The position numbers were made by a program, and so were the translations under genes. From Phascolarctobacterium sp. (GTDB lineage Bacteria > Bacillota > Negativicutes > Acidaminococcales > Acidaminococcaceae), in the NCBI GenBank assembly GCA_016302525.1, contig JAEDNJ010000005.1, forward strand, positions 1-22,793: a DNA stretch of 22,793 bases, given 5' to 3'. This document shows positions 5,823 through 13,898 of the stretch, piece after piece (within the stretch, counting starts at the first letter, position 1; every line of letters starts with the position of its first letter). The notes beneath the pieces were generated by a model. The model was not told the DNA's origin and ran no database searches. It was given only the letters and a program-made list of their open reading frames with translations.

Positions 5823-7097
5823 TTATTTTACGATAGGAACAGTAAGGCTGCCCATGGGCATAAGAATCAGCTTATAATCCTCGCCAACAATTTCTTTAGC
5901 GCGAGCCATAGCCTCATCTACAGAATCAACGGATTCAAACATCATCTTTTGCGCCAGCTCCTTATCCAGCTTAGAAACTAAGATAAATTTAGCCTTCTTC
6001 ATCAGGCGAGTTACGGCAAAGGCCTTGTGCTTGCCAATAACGAAGTTTTGCGCCAGCTGCTCACGAATCAAATCTGGGTCGGGGTTTTCGCTGATAGCCT
6101 TTTCCAGTGCAGCACTGCCAGAGCCCTCAATGCACTCTGCCAATATAATTACAACGCCGCCCTGCTTAACTGCGCAAACTGCATTATCCATAGTCTTTTG
6201 CATTTGGTAAACATTGATATCCTTAGGATAGCCGCCGCAGCTAGCAATAACAATATCAGCAGGCTCAGGAATGGGAGCACCATAAACAACATCTACATAT
6301 TTGCAGGCTTCTAAATGCGCCTCGTACCAATCACCAGCAAAAATCTTGGTGAATTCGTGCTTATCGTTTAAAACAGCATTAAAGAGGAAAACAGGGTGCT
6401 TAGCCGCAAAAAGTCTTACGCCCTCAACCTGGTCTTCATAAACAGGATTGCCGTGGAGCTTGCCCAGACCAGAGTTAGGGTCGAGCATGAGGCTGTGATT
6501 ACGGCGTACACATTCCATGGCAGCAACGCCAGGCAGTATCGCCTTACGTCCTCCACCATAGCCACTAAAGAAGTGGTGTACGATAGTACCCGTAGCGATT
6601 ATTAAATCCGCCTCACAAACCAGCTTGTTAATGAGTACAGGTGTACCTCTAGAGGTAGCACCAAAATAATTAAAGTCCTCTGCCACATTGCAGTCGCTGT
6701 TAAACATTTCCAGTCTGCCAGCAACCTCGGCACCAACGCCCTCCACCATTTCCTCGTGGGTCATAGCACGGTGGGTGCCCAGAGCAAAGACAATGCGCAT
6801 ATTTTCATCTGGTACGCCTAGCTTGTTCATCTCATTGACTAAAATCGGCATAAAATCAAAGCTGTTCGCTACACGCGTAGGGTCATTACAGATAAAGCAA
6901 ATCTTCATGCCGGGCTTAACCAGCTCATTAATAGGAGCACTGTTGATAGGATGATAGATGGCATCTAAAACAGCAGCCTTCAGGTTTTCTACCAAAGGAG
7001 TTTTAGCAACATTAAGTTCCGCGAGCACGCGTTCCTGCTCTACGCTAAAATCCATCTGGCCATGGCCATAATGATAAGAGTAATTCGCTAAAGTCAT
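5823..7097 (-). CDS. larA: LarA-family nickel-pincer 2-hydroxyacid racemase
   Basis: The 424-residue protein has the length of Lactobacillus plantarum LarA, the lactate racemase that uses a nickel-pincer nucleotide (NPN) cofactor attached to lysine. Key family residues are visible: NDPTR (D72, R75), ALGTHR (H109), HHFFSGYGGGRK with cofactor-site H175 and NPN lysine K185, and the RNH histidine H201. All lie within one position of the L. plantarum numbering. The start at 7097 has GGAGGTG 4 nt upstream; longer in-frame starts lack one. LarA homologues act on various 2-hydroxyacids, so lactate is only the default substrate. The NPN-making genes larB, larC and larE are not in the window, and the gene stands alone between its terminator and a gene-free region. 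Confidence 0.85.
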   Translation of the reverse strand: MTLANYSYHYGHGQMDFSVEQERVLAELNVAKTPLVENLKAAVLDAIYHPINSAPINELVKPGMKICFICNDPTRVANSFDFMPILVNEMNKLGVPDENMRIVFALGTHRAMTHEEMVEGVGAEVAGRLEMFNSDCNVAEDFNYFGATSRGTPVLINKLVCEADLIIATGTIVHHFFSGYGGGRKAILPGVAAMECVRRNHSLMLDPNSGLGKLHGNPVYEDQVEGVRLFAAKHPVFLFNAVLNDKHEFTKIFAGDWYEAHLEACKYVDVVYGAPIPEPADIVIASCGGYPKDINVYQMQKTMDNAVCAVKQGGVVIILAECIEGSGSAALEKAISENPDPDLIREQLAQNFVIGKHKAFAVTRLMKKAKFILVSKLDKELAQKMMFESVDSVDEAMARAKEIVGEDYKLILMPMGSLTVPIVK

Positions 7098-7169
7098 GGT
7101 ACACCTCCATAAGTCTACGCCCAGCCGGGCACATTTAATATATACTAATAGCAAGTATTATCATGTTTT

Positions 7170-7178
7170 ATTGTAGCA
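7170..7178 (-). promoter_or_regulatory. Candidate extended -10 promoter for larA
   Basis: The - strand reads TGCTACAAT, a TGN-extended -10 element about 70 nt before the larA start. No good -35 was seen. Between it and the gene, ATACT and AGTAT (arms complementary, 7-nt spacer, about 7141-7160) form a weak inverted repeat that could be an operator. Confidence 0.35.
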
Positions 7179-7521
7179 TATTTTTTGGGTTTTTACTATA
7201 TATATTTCTCTAAAAATCTATTACTATATTTATTGCACCAATAGAATTCATCTTTTTAAGCTGTAATTAGTTTAGCAGCTCTATAGCAACAGCAGTAGCT
7301 TTTCTTATTCTGTTATTACTACAGCCAACTTAATTTTGCACCTGTTTGATAATACTTGTTGCTTATTGCCTACCAGGATGGTTAGATGTTTTTAGTAATT
7401 ACTATATGAATATTAGTCTTGCTTATTTCATATTAACCTTCTTTGGAATAGCGTCAAAACAATTTAAGCAAGTTTTATACTAGATACATTGGAGCATTAG
7501 CCTTACATATCTGAAGAAAGC
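7179..7521. other. AT-rich stretch without recognisable genes
   Basis: About 340 nt between the larA promoter region and the Mrp operon terminator. No frame with a ribosome site and no tRNA- or CRISPR-like structure was found on either strand. It is strongly AT-rich. It could hold upstream regulatory sites for larA, but I see no specific one. Confidence 0.5.
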
Positions 7522-7554
7522 AAAAGACGGACACCAGCAGGTATCCGTCTTTTT
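7522..7554 (-). terminator. Terminator of the Mrp operon
   Basis: AAAAGACGGA (7522-7531) pairs with TCCGTCTTTT (7544-7553), with CACC/GGTAT extending the stem. The stem lies 5 nt beyond the stop of the last Mrp gene on the - strand, and its A/T arms supply the U-rich 3' end. It marks the end of the operon. Confidence 0.85.
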
Positions 7555-7558
7555 ACAT

Positions 7559-9289
7559 TTAAAGCTTAAATAAGAAGTAGGCTGCACTGGAAACCAGCAC
7601 CGTCAGCGTAATCATGATAGGATCAGCAATGGAGGTGCGGTAGTTCTCGGGATTATAGCGTGCACGCTTACGGAAGGGACGCGCATCCAGAAGCTCCATG
7701 GGATTTTCGGTTAAGCCCATGAATTCCTTATACAGCACATACCAGGCCTGACCTAGGGCTGCGCAGAGAGCACAGAGAGCATGGCTGACTAAGGAAACCA
7801 GATAAGCAAAGGGCTTACGATAGAACCAGTCTGTATCCAAAGAGATGGCCGTATGCGGCTCCATCTTCGGCAGATACATCAGGAAGGGTATCATAGCCAT
7901 GCCATACATTTCGATAGTCATCAGTACGCCGCTAGCAGTGTAGGGCGCTCTAGCCGGCATATCGTAGGGCAGATATTGGTAAATCATGTTGGGGAATAAA
8001 CCGTACATAATGCAGAGGCCAGCTGCCAGCACCATAGCGATTTGCATATTGATGGGAACCGGGCGTTCTACCGTAGCACCCTTATCCTCCGGACGCAGGA
8101 AGATGAACCAGCCCATCTTCAGAGGAATGGATAAGAAGGTACCGATAGAAGCAACCTCTAGCAATGTATAAGCCCAGCTAGAGAAGGCAGCCGTGGATTC
8201 AATCGCCAGAGGCTTAGTTACAAAGCCAAAGAAGGGCGGAATACCACCGATAGAAAGAGCGGCAATAAAGAAGCACAGAGTTACCAGAGGCAGCTTTTTC
8301 TTGACATTGCCAATCTCGTTAATGCGTTTAATGCCAGTAGCGTAAATAATAGCACCAGTGCACATAAAGAGCAGGCCCTTGTAAACGATATTAGAGAAGG
8401 CCAGCGTAGCAGCACCGTTGAGACCCAGAGCAGAGCCTACGCCAATAGCGGCTACCATGAAGCCTACCTGGCTGCTGATATGGTGAGACAACAGCTTGCG
8501 CATATTGTTTTCCATAACCGCAAAGCAGGCACTATTGAGAGCCATAAAGCAGCCAACCCAGACGAGAATATCCCAGCCCGCAAAAATGCGAATCAGGGAG
8601 TAAACAGCAACCTTCGTTGTAAAGGAGCACATGAAGACGCCGCCGGTCAGGGTGCTTTCGGGATAAGCATCCGCAATCCAGCCGTTGAAGGGCGGAATGG
8701 CAGTATTGACAGCTACGCCCAGGAAAATAGCCCAAAAGGCCAGGTCATGGGGACCAGCCACTAAATTGCTAACGAGGAAATCTCCCTGGCTAACCTTCAT
8801 AAAGATACCAGCTAAGAGGAAGTTGCCGCCCAGCATATGTACCAGGATATAACGGAAGGCAGCCTTACGAGATTCGGGAGTATGGTTGCACCAAACTAGG
8901 AAAACAGAGGTAACAGCCATGGATTCCCAGAAGAAAATCAGGGTGAGCCAGTCCTTGGCAAAGGTAACACCTAGGGCGCCGCCTGCATAGCCAAGAGCAC
9001 AAAGAGCTTCCATGCGATTTTCATTGTGACAAGCATAGATGCCGCCGATGAGGGCAATCACAGCAAAGACAAAACCAAAAATGTAGGCCAGCTTATCTAC
9101 ATATAAATAATGCAGCGTGTAGTCATTCATAAAGGTTGTGCTCAGGTCTGTGCCTACAGGCAGGGTCAGCATAGCTCCCAGCGCCAACACCGGACCTAAG
9201 ACTAGTACCACACGGCGCAGAGCCTTGGGTACTATTGCAGCAATAAAGCCCATCAGCATGAGAATAATACCAGGATGAAGGTTACTCAT
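7559..9289 (-). CDS. Third MrpD/NuoL-like antiporter subunit (divergent TM7 site)
   Basis: A 576-residue polytopic protein of the proton-conducting transporter family (MrpD/NuoL/NuoN). The conserved TM5 glutamate (FFWESMAV, E122) and the TM8 lysine (SFTTKVAVY, K226) are present. The TM7 lysine that precedes LHGW in its two paralogues is asparagine here (N195), and LHGW has become FNGW. A long hydrophilic segment near residues 470-555 separates the last helices. The ATG at 9289 is chosen because GGAGGTG lies 6 nt upstream; it overlaps the preceding small gene by 8 nt (ATGAGTAA). It is the last gene of the operon. It may carry out ion transfer by an altered route, or be structural. Confidence 0.85.
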   Translation of the reverse strand: MSNLHPGIILMLMGFIAAIVPKALRRVVLVLGPVLALGAMLTLPVGTDLSTTFMNDYTLHYLYVDKLAYIFGFVFAVIALIGGIYACHNENRMEALCALGYAGGALGVTFAKDWLTLIFFWESMAVTSVFLVWCNHTPESRKAAFRYILVHMLGGNFLLAGIFMKVSQGDFLVSNLVAGPHDLAFWAIFLGVAVNTAIPPFNGWIADAYPESTLTGGVFMCSFTTKVAVYSLIRIFAGWDILVWVGCFMALNSACFAVMENNMRKLLSHHISSQVGFMVAAIGVGSALGLNGAATLAFSNIVYKGLLFMCTGAIIYATGIKRINEIGNVKKKLPLVTLCFFIAALSIGGIPPFFGFVTKPLAIESTAAFSSWAYTLLEVASIGTFLSIPLKMGWFIFLRPEDKGATVERPVPINMQIAMVLAAGLCIMYGLFPNMIYQYLPYDMPARAPYTASGVLMTIEMYGMAMIPFLMYLPKMEPHTAISLDTDWFYRKPFAYLVSLVSHALCALCAALGQAWYVLYKEFMGLTENPMELLDARPFRKRARYNPENYRTSIADPIMITLTVLVSSAAYFLFKL

Positions 9290-9518
9290 CTTGCTCACCT
9301 CCATCATAGTAATTTTCGGGACGCAGCAGGAAGAAGCTCATAATTATTTTTGCCATAATGATGAGGAACCAGCAGCCTACAAAGCCGAAGAAAATATCAT
9401 AGCCATAGGGCAGCGGCCAGTGCTGATGCAGGTGGATACCAGCCATTTCAGCGCCGAGGCAGGCTACCATAACTATACCGATAAGAATATAGAGAGTCTT
9501 TTTATTCAGCTTATCCAT
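9282..9518 (-). CDS. Small two-helix Mrp-associated membrane protein
   Basis: A 78-residue protein with a basic N terminus, a hydrophobic helix at about residues 9-27, a short His-rich extramembrane loop (HLHQHW), a second helix at about 41-65 containing FFGFVGCWFLIIMAKI, and an acidic tail with RPENYYD. It resembles the unnamed small proteins that accompany MrpD-like subunits in other bacteria, by recollection of the F-G-F-x-G-C and ENYYD patterns. AGGAGG lies 10 nt before the ATG. It sits 3 nt after the second MrpD-like gene and overlaps the third, which suggests it joins those two subunits in the complex. Its function is unknown. Confidence 0.75.
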   Translation of the reverse strand: MDKLNKKTLYILIGIVMVACLGAEMAGIHLHQHWPLPYGYDIFFGFVGCWFLIIMAKIIMSFFLLRPENYYDGGEQDE

Positions 9519-9521
9519 TGC

Positions 9522-11027
9522 TTACCAACCTCCTGTCCAGCCGGCACAGATGGCTTGAGATGCCATGGTCGCTAATCTAAAGAAATGTGGGTAGGCGTCG
9601 GGGATAACGCCCAGAATAATGCTCAGGATTGCCGTACAGCAGATAGGAATTACCATGCAATTGGAATGCTCGCCATACTTGCGAATACCCTCCTGCGGGT
9701 CCTTACGGAAGAAGGCCATTTGCACTACCGGTAAGAGATAGCCGCCAGCCAGAAGAGCAGAAGCAATCCACACAACGATGAAGATGGGCTTACCAGCCTG
9801 CAGAGCGCCCAGAGCCAAATTCCACTTGGAAATAAAGCCTACGAAGAAGGGAATACCAGCGATACCCAGGGAAGCAATGGTGAAGCAGGTCATGGTATAG
9901 GGCATTTTCTTAGCTATACCATAAAGCTCACTGATTTGGTTTCTGTGGGTACGCGCGATGATAGCACCAGCGCACATAAAGAGGGTAATCTTCATAACTG
10001 CATGAGCTACCAGATGCAGGTACGCGCCCTTGATTGCCATAGGCGACAGCAGCGAAGCGCCTAGAACGATGTAGGACAGCTGACCAATGGTAGAGAAGGC
10101 CAGACGACGCTTCAGGTGGTCCTGGCGCAGAGCCATGAGCGAGGAGATCAGAATGGTGAGGGCAGCAGCCCAAGCCAGCAAATCAATCAAACCAATTTGG
10201 CTCAGCAGCTTAGGTCCGAAAACGAAGCCGATAATACGCAGCACGGCGAAAACACCGGTCTTAACAACTGCAACCGCATGGAGCAGAGCAGAAACGGGGG
10301 TAGGCGCAACCATCGCTGCGGGCAGCCAGCCGTGCAGGGGCATTACTGCAGCCTTTACAGAGCCAGCCATAATCATCAGAATAAAGATGAATTGAATTAC
10401 CCATTTCGGAGCCATGTCGATGGTCAGGATACCGCCAGCCTTGAAATCAACAGTGCCAGCAATGCAGTAAACTGCAATGATACCTACCAGGAATAATTGG
10501 CCGGAAATAAGGGTGTAGATTAAATACTTACGGGCAGCCATCAAAGCCTCTTGGTTACGATGGTGCAGCACCAAGGGATAAGAAGCCAGGGTTAACAGCT
10601 CGTAGAAGAAGAAGAAGGTCAACAGGTTAGCAGACATTGCTACGCCCATGCAGGCACTAATACATACTGCAAAGGCTGCAAAATAACCTGTTTGTTCGCC
10701 TTCCTGGTTACAGCGCATGTAGCCTATGGAGTAGAAGTGTACAGGAATCCATAGCATGGATGCCAGCAGAGCAAAAATCATGCCAGCCGGATCTGTACGC
10801 AGGGTTAGGCCAAGAGTGTCAGTAATTTGGCACAGAGTGTATTCATAAGCATCACCAGCTAAGACAGCGGGCAGCATAGAACAGATAATGCCAAACTTTG
10901 TAACAGCAGCCAAGGCGCCCCAGGCTTCACGCACATTGCGGTGTTTTTCACCAGTAAAGGCAATGAGCAAGGCTGCCAGCATAGAAACAGCAACGGCTAA
11001 AAAGGGTCTGCAATCGATAATCGTCAT
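9522..11027 (-). CDS. Second MrpD/NuoL-like antiporter subunit
   Basis: A 501-residue polytopic membrane protein, a paralogue of the MrpD encoded just upstream. It keeps the full set of proton-path residues: TM5 glutamate in FFFYELLTL (E143), TM7 lysine in GSVKAAVMPLHGW (K225) and TM8 lysine in HAVAVVKTGVF (K256). HGWLPAAMVAPTPVSALLHA is closer to the NuoL/MrpA-N pattern than to MrpD. It may therefore take the place of the missing N-terminal half of MrpA in this split system. The start overlaps the mrpD stop by 4 nt (ATGA), so translation is coupled. Confidence 0.88.
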   Translation of the reverse strand: MTIIDCRPFLAVAVSMLAALLIAFTGEKHRNVREAWGALAAVTKFGIICSMLPAVLAGDAYEYTLCQITDTLGLTLRTDPAGMIFALLASMLWIPVHFYSIGYMRCNQEGEQTGYFAAFAVCISACMGVAMSANLLTFFFFYELLTLASYPLVLHHRNQEALMAARKYLIYTLISGQLFLVGIIAVYCIAGTVDFKAGGILTIDMAPKWVIQFIFILMIMAGSVKAAVMPLHGWLPAAMVAPTPVSALLHAVAVVKTGVFAVLRIIGFVFGPKLLSQIGLIDLLAWAAALTILISSLMALRQDHLKRRLAFSTIGQLSYIVLGASLLSPMAIKGAYLHLVAHAVMKITLFMCAGAIIARTHRNQISELYGIAKKMPYTMTCFTIASLGIAGIPFFVGFISKWNLALGALQAGKPIFIVVWIASALLAGGYLLPVVQMAFFRKDPQEGIRKYGEHSNCMVIPICCTAILSIILGVIPDAYPHFFRLATMASQAICAGWTGGW

Positions 11028-12526
11028 TTTACAAACACCTCCGGTAAGCCAAGTTTAAGAATATTGACAACAATATCTGCACTGCAGAAGCCAAGCACTA
11101 GCACGCCGATACCAACGCAAGCGATGGGCACGACCATTTCCCAGGGCAGGCCCAGGAAGGTTGTGGGCGGTTTAACCTCTGTTAAGGAGGCTTCACGCTG
11201 AACAAACATCTGCTCAATAATACGGAAGAAATAAATTGCATTCAACAGGGAGCTGATTACCAGCACAGGAATATAAATATATTCATGCGCAGTGTAGGAG
11301 CCCAGCATTAAATACCATTTACTGAAGAAGCCAGCTGTAGGCGGCAAGCCAATCATGGAAAGAGAAGCCAGCGTGATGGTTACACTACTGAACATCATCT
11401 TTCTATTCAGACCGCCCAGGCGATAAATATTTACCTCGCCGAAGCGATAGCAGATACCACCTGTTACAAGGAAGAGCGCACTCTTCATGAAGGCGTGGTT
11501 GATGATATGCAGCACAGCACCGATGAAGCCATATACATTGCCCATAGCGATACCAATGGCGATATAGCCGATTTGCGCAACAGAGGAATAAGCCAGCATA
11601 CGGCGCAGGTCATATTGAGCCAGGGCCATAAAGGAGCCAATCAGCATACCGGCAATGCCCAGGATACCGATGACATTCAGTGCACTGTGTACTACAGGGT
11701 TATCTACCTTGAAGATATAGTACATGAAACGAATCAGCGCATAGGCAGGAGCCTTACTCATCAGACCAGCGATAAAGGGAGCTGCTGCAGGATGAGAGAA
11801 GGTATAAGCATCGGGCTGCCAGCCGTGGAGCGGGAACAGCGCCATTTTAATGCCAAAGCCGATAATGAAGCAGGCAATAGCCATTGCCACCAGCGGAGAA
11901 TTCATGAAGGGAGCCACACGCTGAGCCATATCTGCCATGTTCAGAGTACCGGTGATAGCGTACATATAGCCAACACCCAACAGGTACAGGGAAGCGCCGA
12001 TAGTGCCCATTAACAGATAACGGAAGGCTGCCAGCATGGACTTTCTGCCGCCCAGAGCAATAAGACCATAACCAGACAGAGACATAATTTCCAGATAAAC
12101 ATACAGGTTAAATACGTCACCGGTAATAATCATACCGCAGAGGCCTACAGTTAAAAGACCGAACAGCGTATAATAACCACCCACATGGAGCCAGTCCTCG
12201 TCCTTCACGAAGGGACGGGCGTAGAGGGAGATTACCATGGAAAGGAAGGTTACTAAAACTGCCAGACAGCTGTTTAAGGGGTCCAGCACGAACTCAATAC
12301 CAATAGGAGGCTGCCAGCCACCCATGTAGTAGTGAATTGCCTTGCCACCCTGAGCAACAACCTGCTGCAGCACAGAAACCGCACTAGCAAAGGCGCCCAC
12401 GATGGAGGCCATAACGATATAGCAGCCGAGATTACGGCTCATGCGGCTGAACAGCATACATAAAAGAGAAGCTGTCATCGGCAAAAGCACGATAAAGACG
12501 GGGGCATGATGTGCAAAAATACTCAT
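11024..12526 (-). CDS. mrpD: Na+/H+ antiporter subunit D
   Basis: A 500-residue integral membrane protein with about 14 helices, the canonical MrpD/MnhD of the Mrp complex, which exchanges cytosolic Na+ (or K+) for outside protons. The conserved TM5 glutamate is E146 (YVYLEIMSL), the TM7 lysine is K227 (GFGIKMALFPLHGW) and the TM8 lysine is K258 (GLMSKAPAY). HGWQPDAYTFSHPA and MLAYSSVAQIGYI are typical of the family. Its ATG overlaps the mrpC stop by 4 nt. Of the three large antiporter-like proteins encoded here, it is the closest to standard MrpD. Confidence 0.93.
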   Translation of the reverse strand: MSIFAHHAPVFIVLLPMTASLLCMLFSRMSRNLGCYIVMASIVGAFASAVSVLQQVVAQGGKAIHYYMGGWQPPIGIEFVLDPLNSCLAVLVTFLSMVISLYARPFVKDEDWLHVGGYYTLFGLLTVGLCGMIITGDVFNLYVYLEIMSLSGYGLIALGGRKSMLAAFRYLLMGTIGASLYLLGVGYMYAITGTLNMADMAQRVAPFMNSPLVAMAIACFIIGFGIKMALFPLHGWQPDAYTFSHPAAAPFIAGLMSKAPAYALIRFMYYIFKVDNPVVHSALNVIGILGIAGMLIGSFMALAQYDLRRMLAYSSVAQIGYIAIGIAMGNVYGFIGAVLHIINHAFMKSALFLVTGGICYRFGEVNIYRLGGLNRKMMFSSVTITLASLSMIGLPPTAGFFSKWYLMLGSYTAHEYIYIPVLVISSLLNAIYFFRIIEQMFVQREASLTEVKPPTTFLGLPWEMVVPIACVGIGVLVLGFCSADIVVNILKLGLPEVFVK

Positions 12527-12897
12527 TTACTAGCCCTCCTCAAAACCTCGGTCTCTTCTACAGAGCCATAGATTTCTTTGATACGCATCAGGAGCGCCAG
12601 CGCTACGCCCGTAGTACCCAGGCTAACAACAATGGCTGTCAGCATAAGACCATGAGGCAGCGGGTTGATGTACATATCAGGATTTGTGGTAACGCCGTTT
12701 TGGATAGGAATCATAGCTCCATCCTTTTGGGCAAAGCACAAATAGAAGAATATTACTGCAACCTGCATAACATTCATTGCCATCAGCTTCTTCATATAGT
12801 TTTTGCTCAAAACCATACCAAAGACGCCAAGGAAGAAGAGGATCATTACTAATGTATAAATGCCTCTAGTTTTTAAGAACTCATTCAGCACTTCCAT
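12523..12897 (-). CDS. mrpC: Na+/H+ antiporter subunit C (NuoK-like)
   Basis: A 124-residue, three-helix protein homologous to NuoK and MrpC/MnhC/MbhG. MKKLMAMNVMQVAVIFFYL in the second helix and DPLPHGLMLTAIVVS-type sequence (here NPLPHGLMLTAIVVS) before the third are diagnostic. The ATG at 12897 is preferred to the in-frame GTG at 12906, because AGAGGTG sits 6 nt upstream of the ATG and overlaps the GTG. With this start it overlaps mrpB by 17 nt. It links the antiporter subunits to the small B/F/G subunits in the known Mrp architecture. Confidence 0.92.
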   Translation of the reverse strand: MEVLNEFLKTRGIYTLVMILFFLGVFGMVLSKNYMKKLMAMNVMQVAVIFFYLCFAQKDGAMIPIQNGVTTNPDMYINPLPHGLMLTAIVVSLGTTGVALALLMRIKEIYGSVEETEVLRRASK

Positions 12898-13333
12898 CTT
12901 CTTCACCTCTCTTTACAATACCATCCAACAGATTGATAATGGTCATCATAACGCAAATCGCAACGCCAATCTCAATCAGGAAAATGCCCAGAGCGTGCAT
13001 TTCGTGAGCAGGCTCCAATTTAATGGGCATATAGTTATAATTCAGGAAATAGTCTGCACCACCGAATATGGTCAGCCAGCCGGTGAAGGCATATAAAAAG
13101 GTGCCAATACCAGCCAGAACAACAGCAGTTTCACCTAAAACATTGAATTTGGTATCAAAGCCAAGAATCAAGCGGGCCAGCAATACGCCTACAGAAAGCA
13201 AAGCGCCTGCCTGGAAACCACCGCCCGGAGAATACTCGCCCAGGCAGAGAACATAGATACCATAGACAATAGTGAAGGGAACCAGCATCCGGAAGGCAAC
13301 ATTTAAAATGATTCCACCAAAGGGCTCTTTCAT
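12881..13333 (-). CDS. mrpB: Na+/H+ antiporter subunit B
   Basis: A 150-residue membrane protein of the MnhB/MrpB/MbhF family with about four helices. The signature GEYSPGGGFQAGALLSVGVLL is intact at about residues 32-52. A hydrophilic loop carries an E-P-A-H-E motif (EPAHEMHALG) near residue 107, followed by the last helix and a charged tail. GGGAGG precedes the ATG, which overlaps the MbhE-like gene by 4 nt. It forms part of the small-subunit core of the Mrp complex. Confidence 0.93.
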   Translation of the reverse strand: MKEPFGGIILNVAFRMLVPFTIVYGIYVLCLGEYSPGGGFQAGALLSVGVLLARLILGFDTKFNVLGETAVVLAGIGTFLYAFTGWLTIFGGADYFLNYNYMPIKLEPAHEMHALGIFLIEIGVAICVMMTIINLLDGIVKRGEEDGSAE

Positions 13334-13656
13334 TTGATTACCTCCCCTGCTTCTTTATCCTCAGGCTCGCCCTCTTTACGGCGACCTACAGTGTTACTGG
13401 TTAAAAGCAATACTGTTGTCAGACCAGCCAGAAACATTACAGAGGTTTCCCACATAGTATCGAAGCCTCTATAGTCGATAATAACACCAGTTACGATATT
13501 GGGAGAACCGGTGTCCTCGGCACTGCGCTCGATATAAACGGGGGTAACATGCTGGTTAGGGGCTGATTTAACATCACCGATAGGAGGTAAATAGGTTACG
13601 AGGGTACAGAACATTGCGGTAACAACCGCCAGCATTACAGATACTAAACCACGCAT
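13330..13656 (-). CDS. MbhE-like subunit (C-terminal piece of MrpA)
   Basis: A 108-residue protein with one N-terminal helix, a polar middle and a second helix. The block NIVTGVIIDYRGFDTMWET (about residues 53-71) matches the segment found at the end of full-length MrpA and as the separate MbhE subunit of membrane-bound hydrogenase clusters. It shares one nucleotide with the preceding gene (TAATG) and overlaps mrpB by 4 nt. With the MbhD-like gene it reconstitutes what is the MrpA C-terminal region in Bacillus. Confidence 0.85.
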   Translation of the reverse strand: MRGLVSVMLAVVTAMFCTLVTYLPPIGDVKSAPNQHVTPVYIERSAEDTGSPNIVTGVIIDYRGFDTMWETSVMFLAGLTTVLLLTSNTVGRRKEGEPEDKEAGEVIK

Positions 13657-13898
13657 TATTTACACCACCTATCTATCTTCTTCAAGGAAGCTACAAAGAA
13701 AATGGTGGAGACAGTGCCGATAACCGCTTCGGTAAAGGCAACGTCAGGCGAACCCATCATCAAATAAAGCAAAACGGCGCAGAAGCTGAAAGCGCTATAA
13801 ATTATTGCTGCACTTAAAATATCCTTGCAGAAGATTACTGCACAGGTTATTAAAATCAGGATTACGAGGAGAGCTGCTTCAATAATGTATATTTGCAT
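13656..13898 (-). CDS. MbhD-like subunit (DUF4040 part of MrpA)
   Basis: An 80-residue, three-helix protein. GSPDVAFTEAVIGTVSTIFFV (about residues 49-69) is the hallmark of the DUF4040/MbhD domain, which lies in the C-terminal half of MrpA and is a separate gene in Mbh-type clusters. This domain is homologous to NuoJ, and its acidic residues lie on the proposed ion path. GGAGGG lies upstream of the ATG, which directly abuts the mrpG stop. Confidence 0.88.
   Translation of the reverse strand: MQIYIIEAALLVILILITCAVIFCKDILSAAIIYSAFSFCAVLLYLMMGSPDVAFTEAVIGTVSTIFFVASLKKIDRWCK

Noticed and set aside
11495-12013. Plus-strand open frame of 172 codons inside mrpD
   Set aside because: It is antisense to a clear mrpD, has no ribosome site, and its composition (many His, Gln, Asn) is what reading membrane-protein codons backwards gives.
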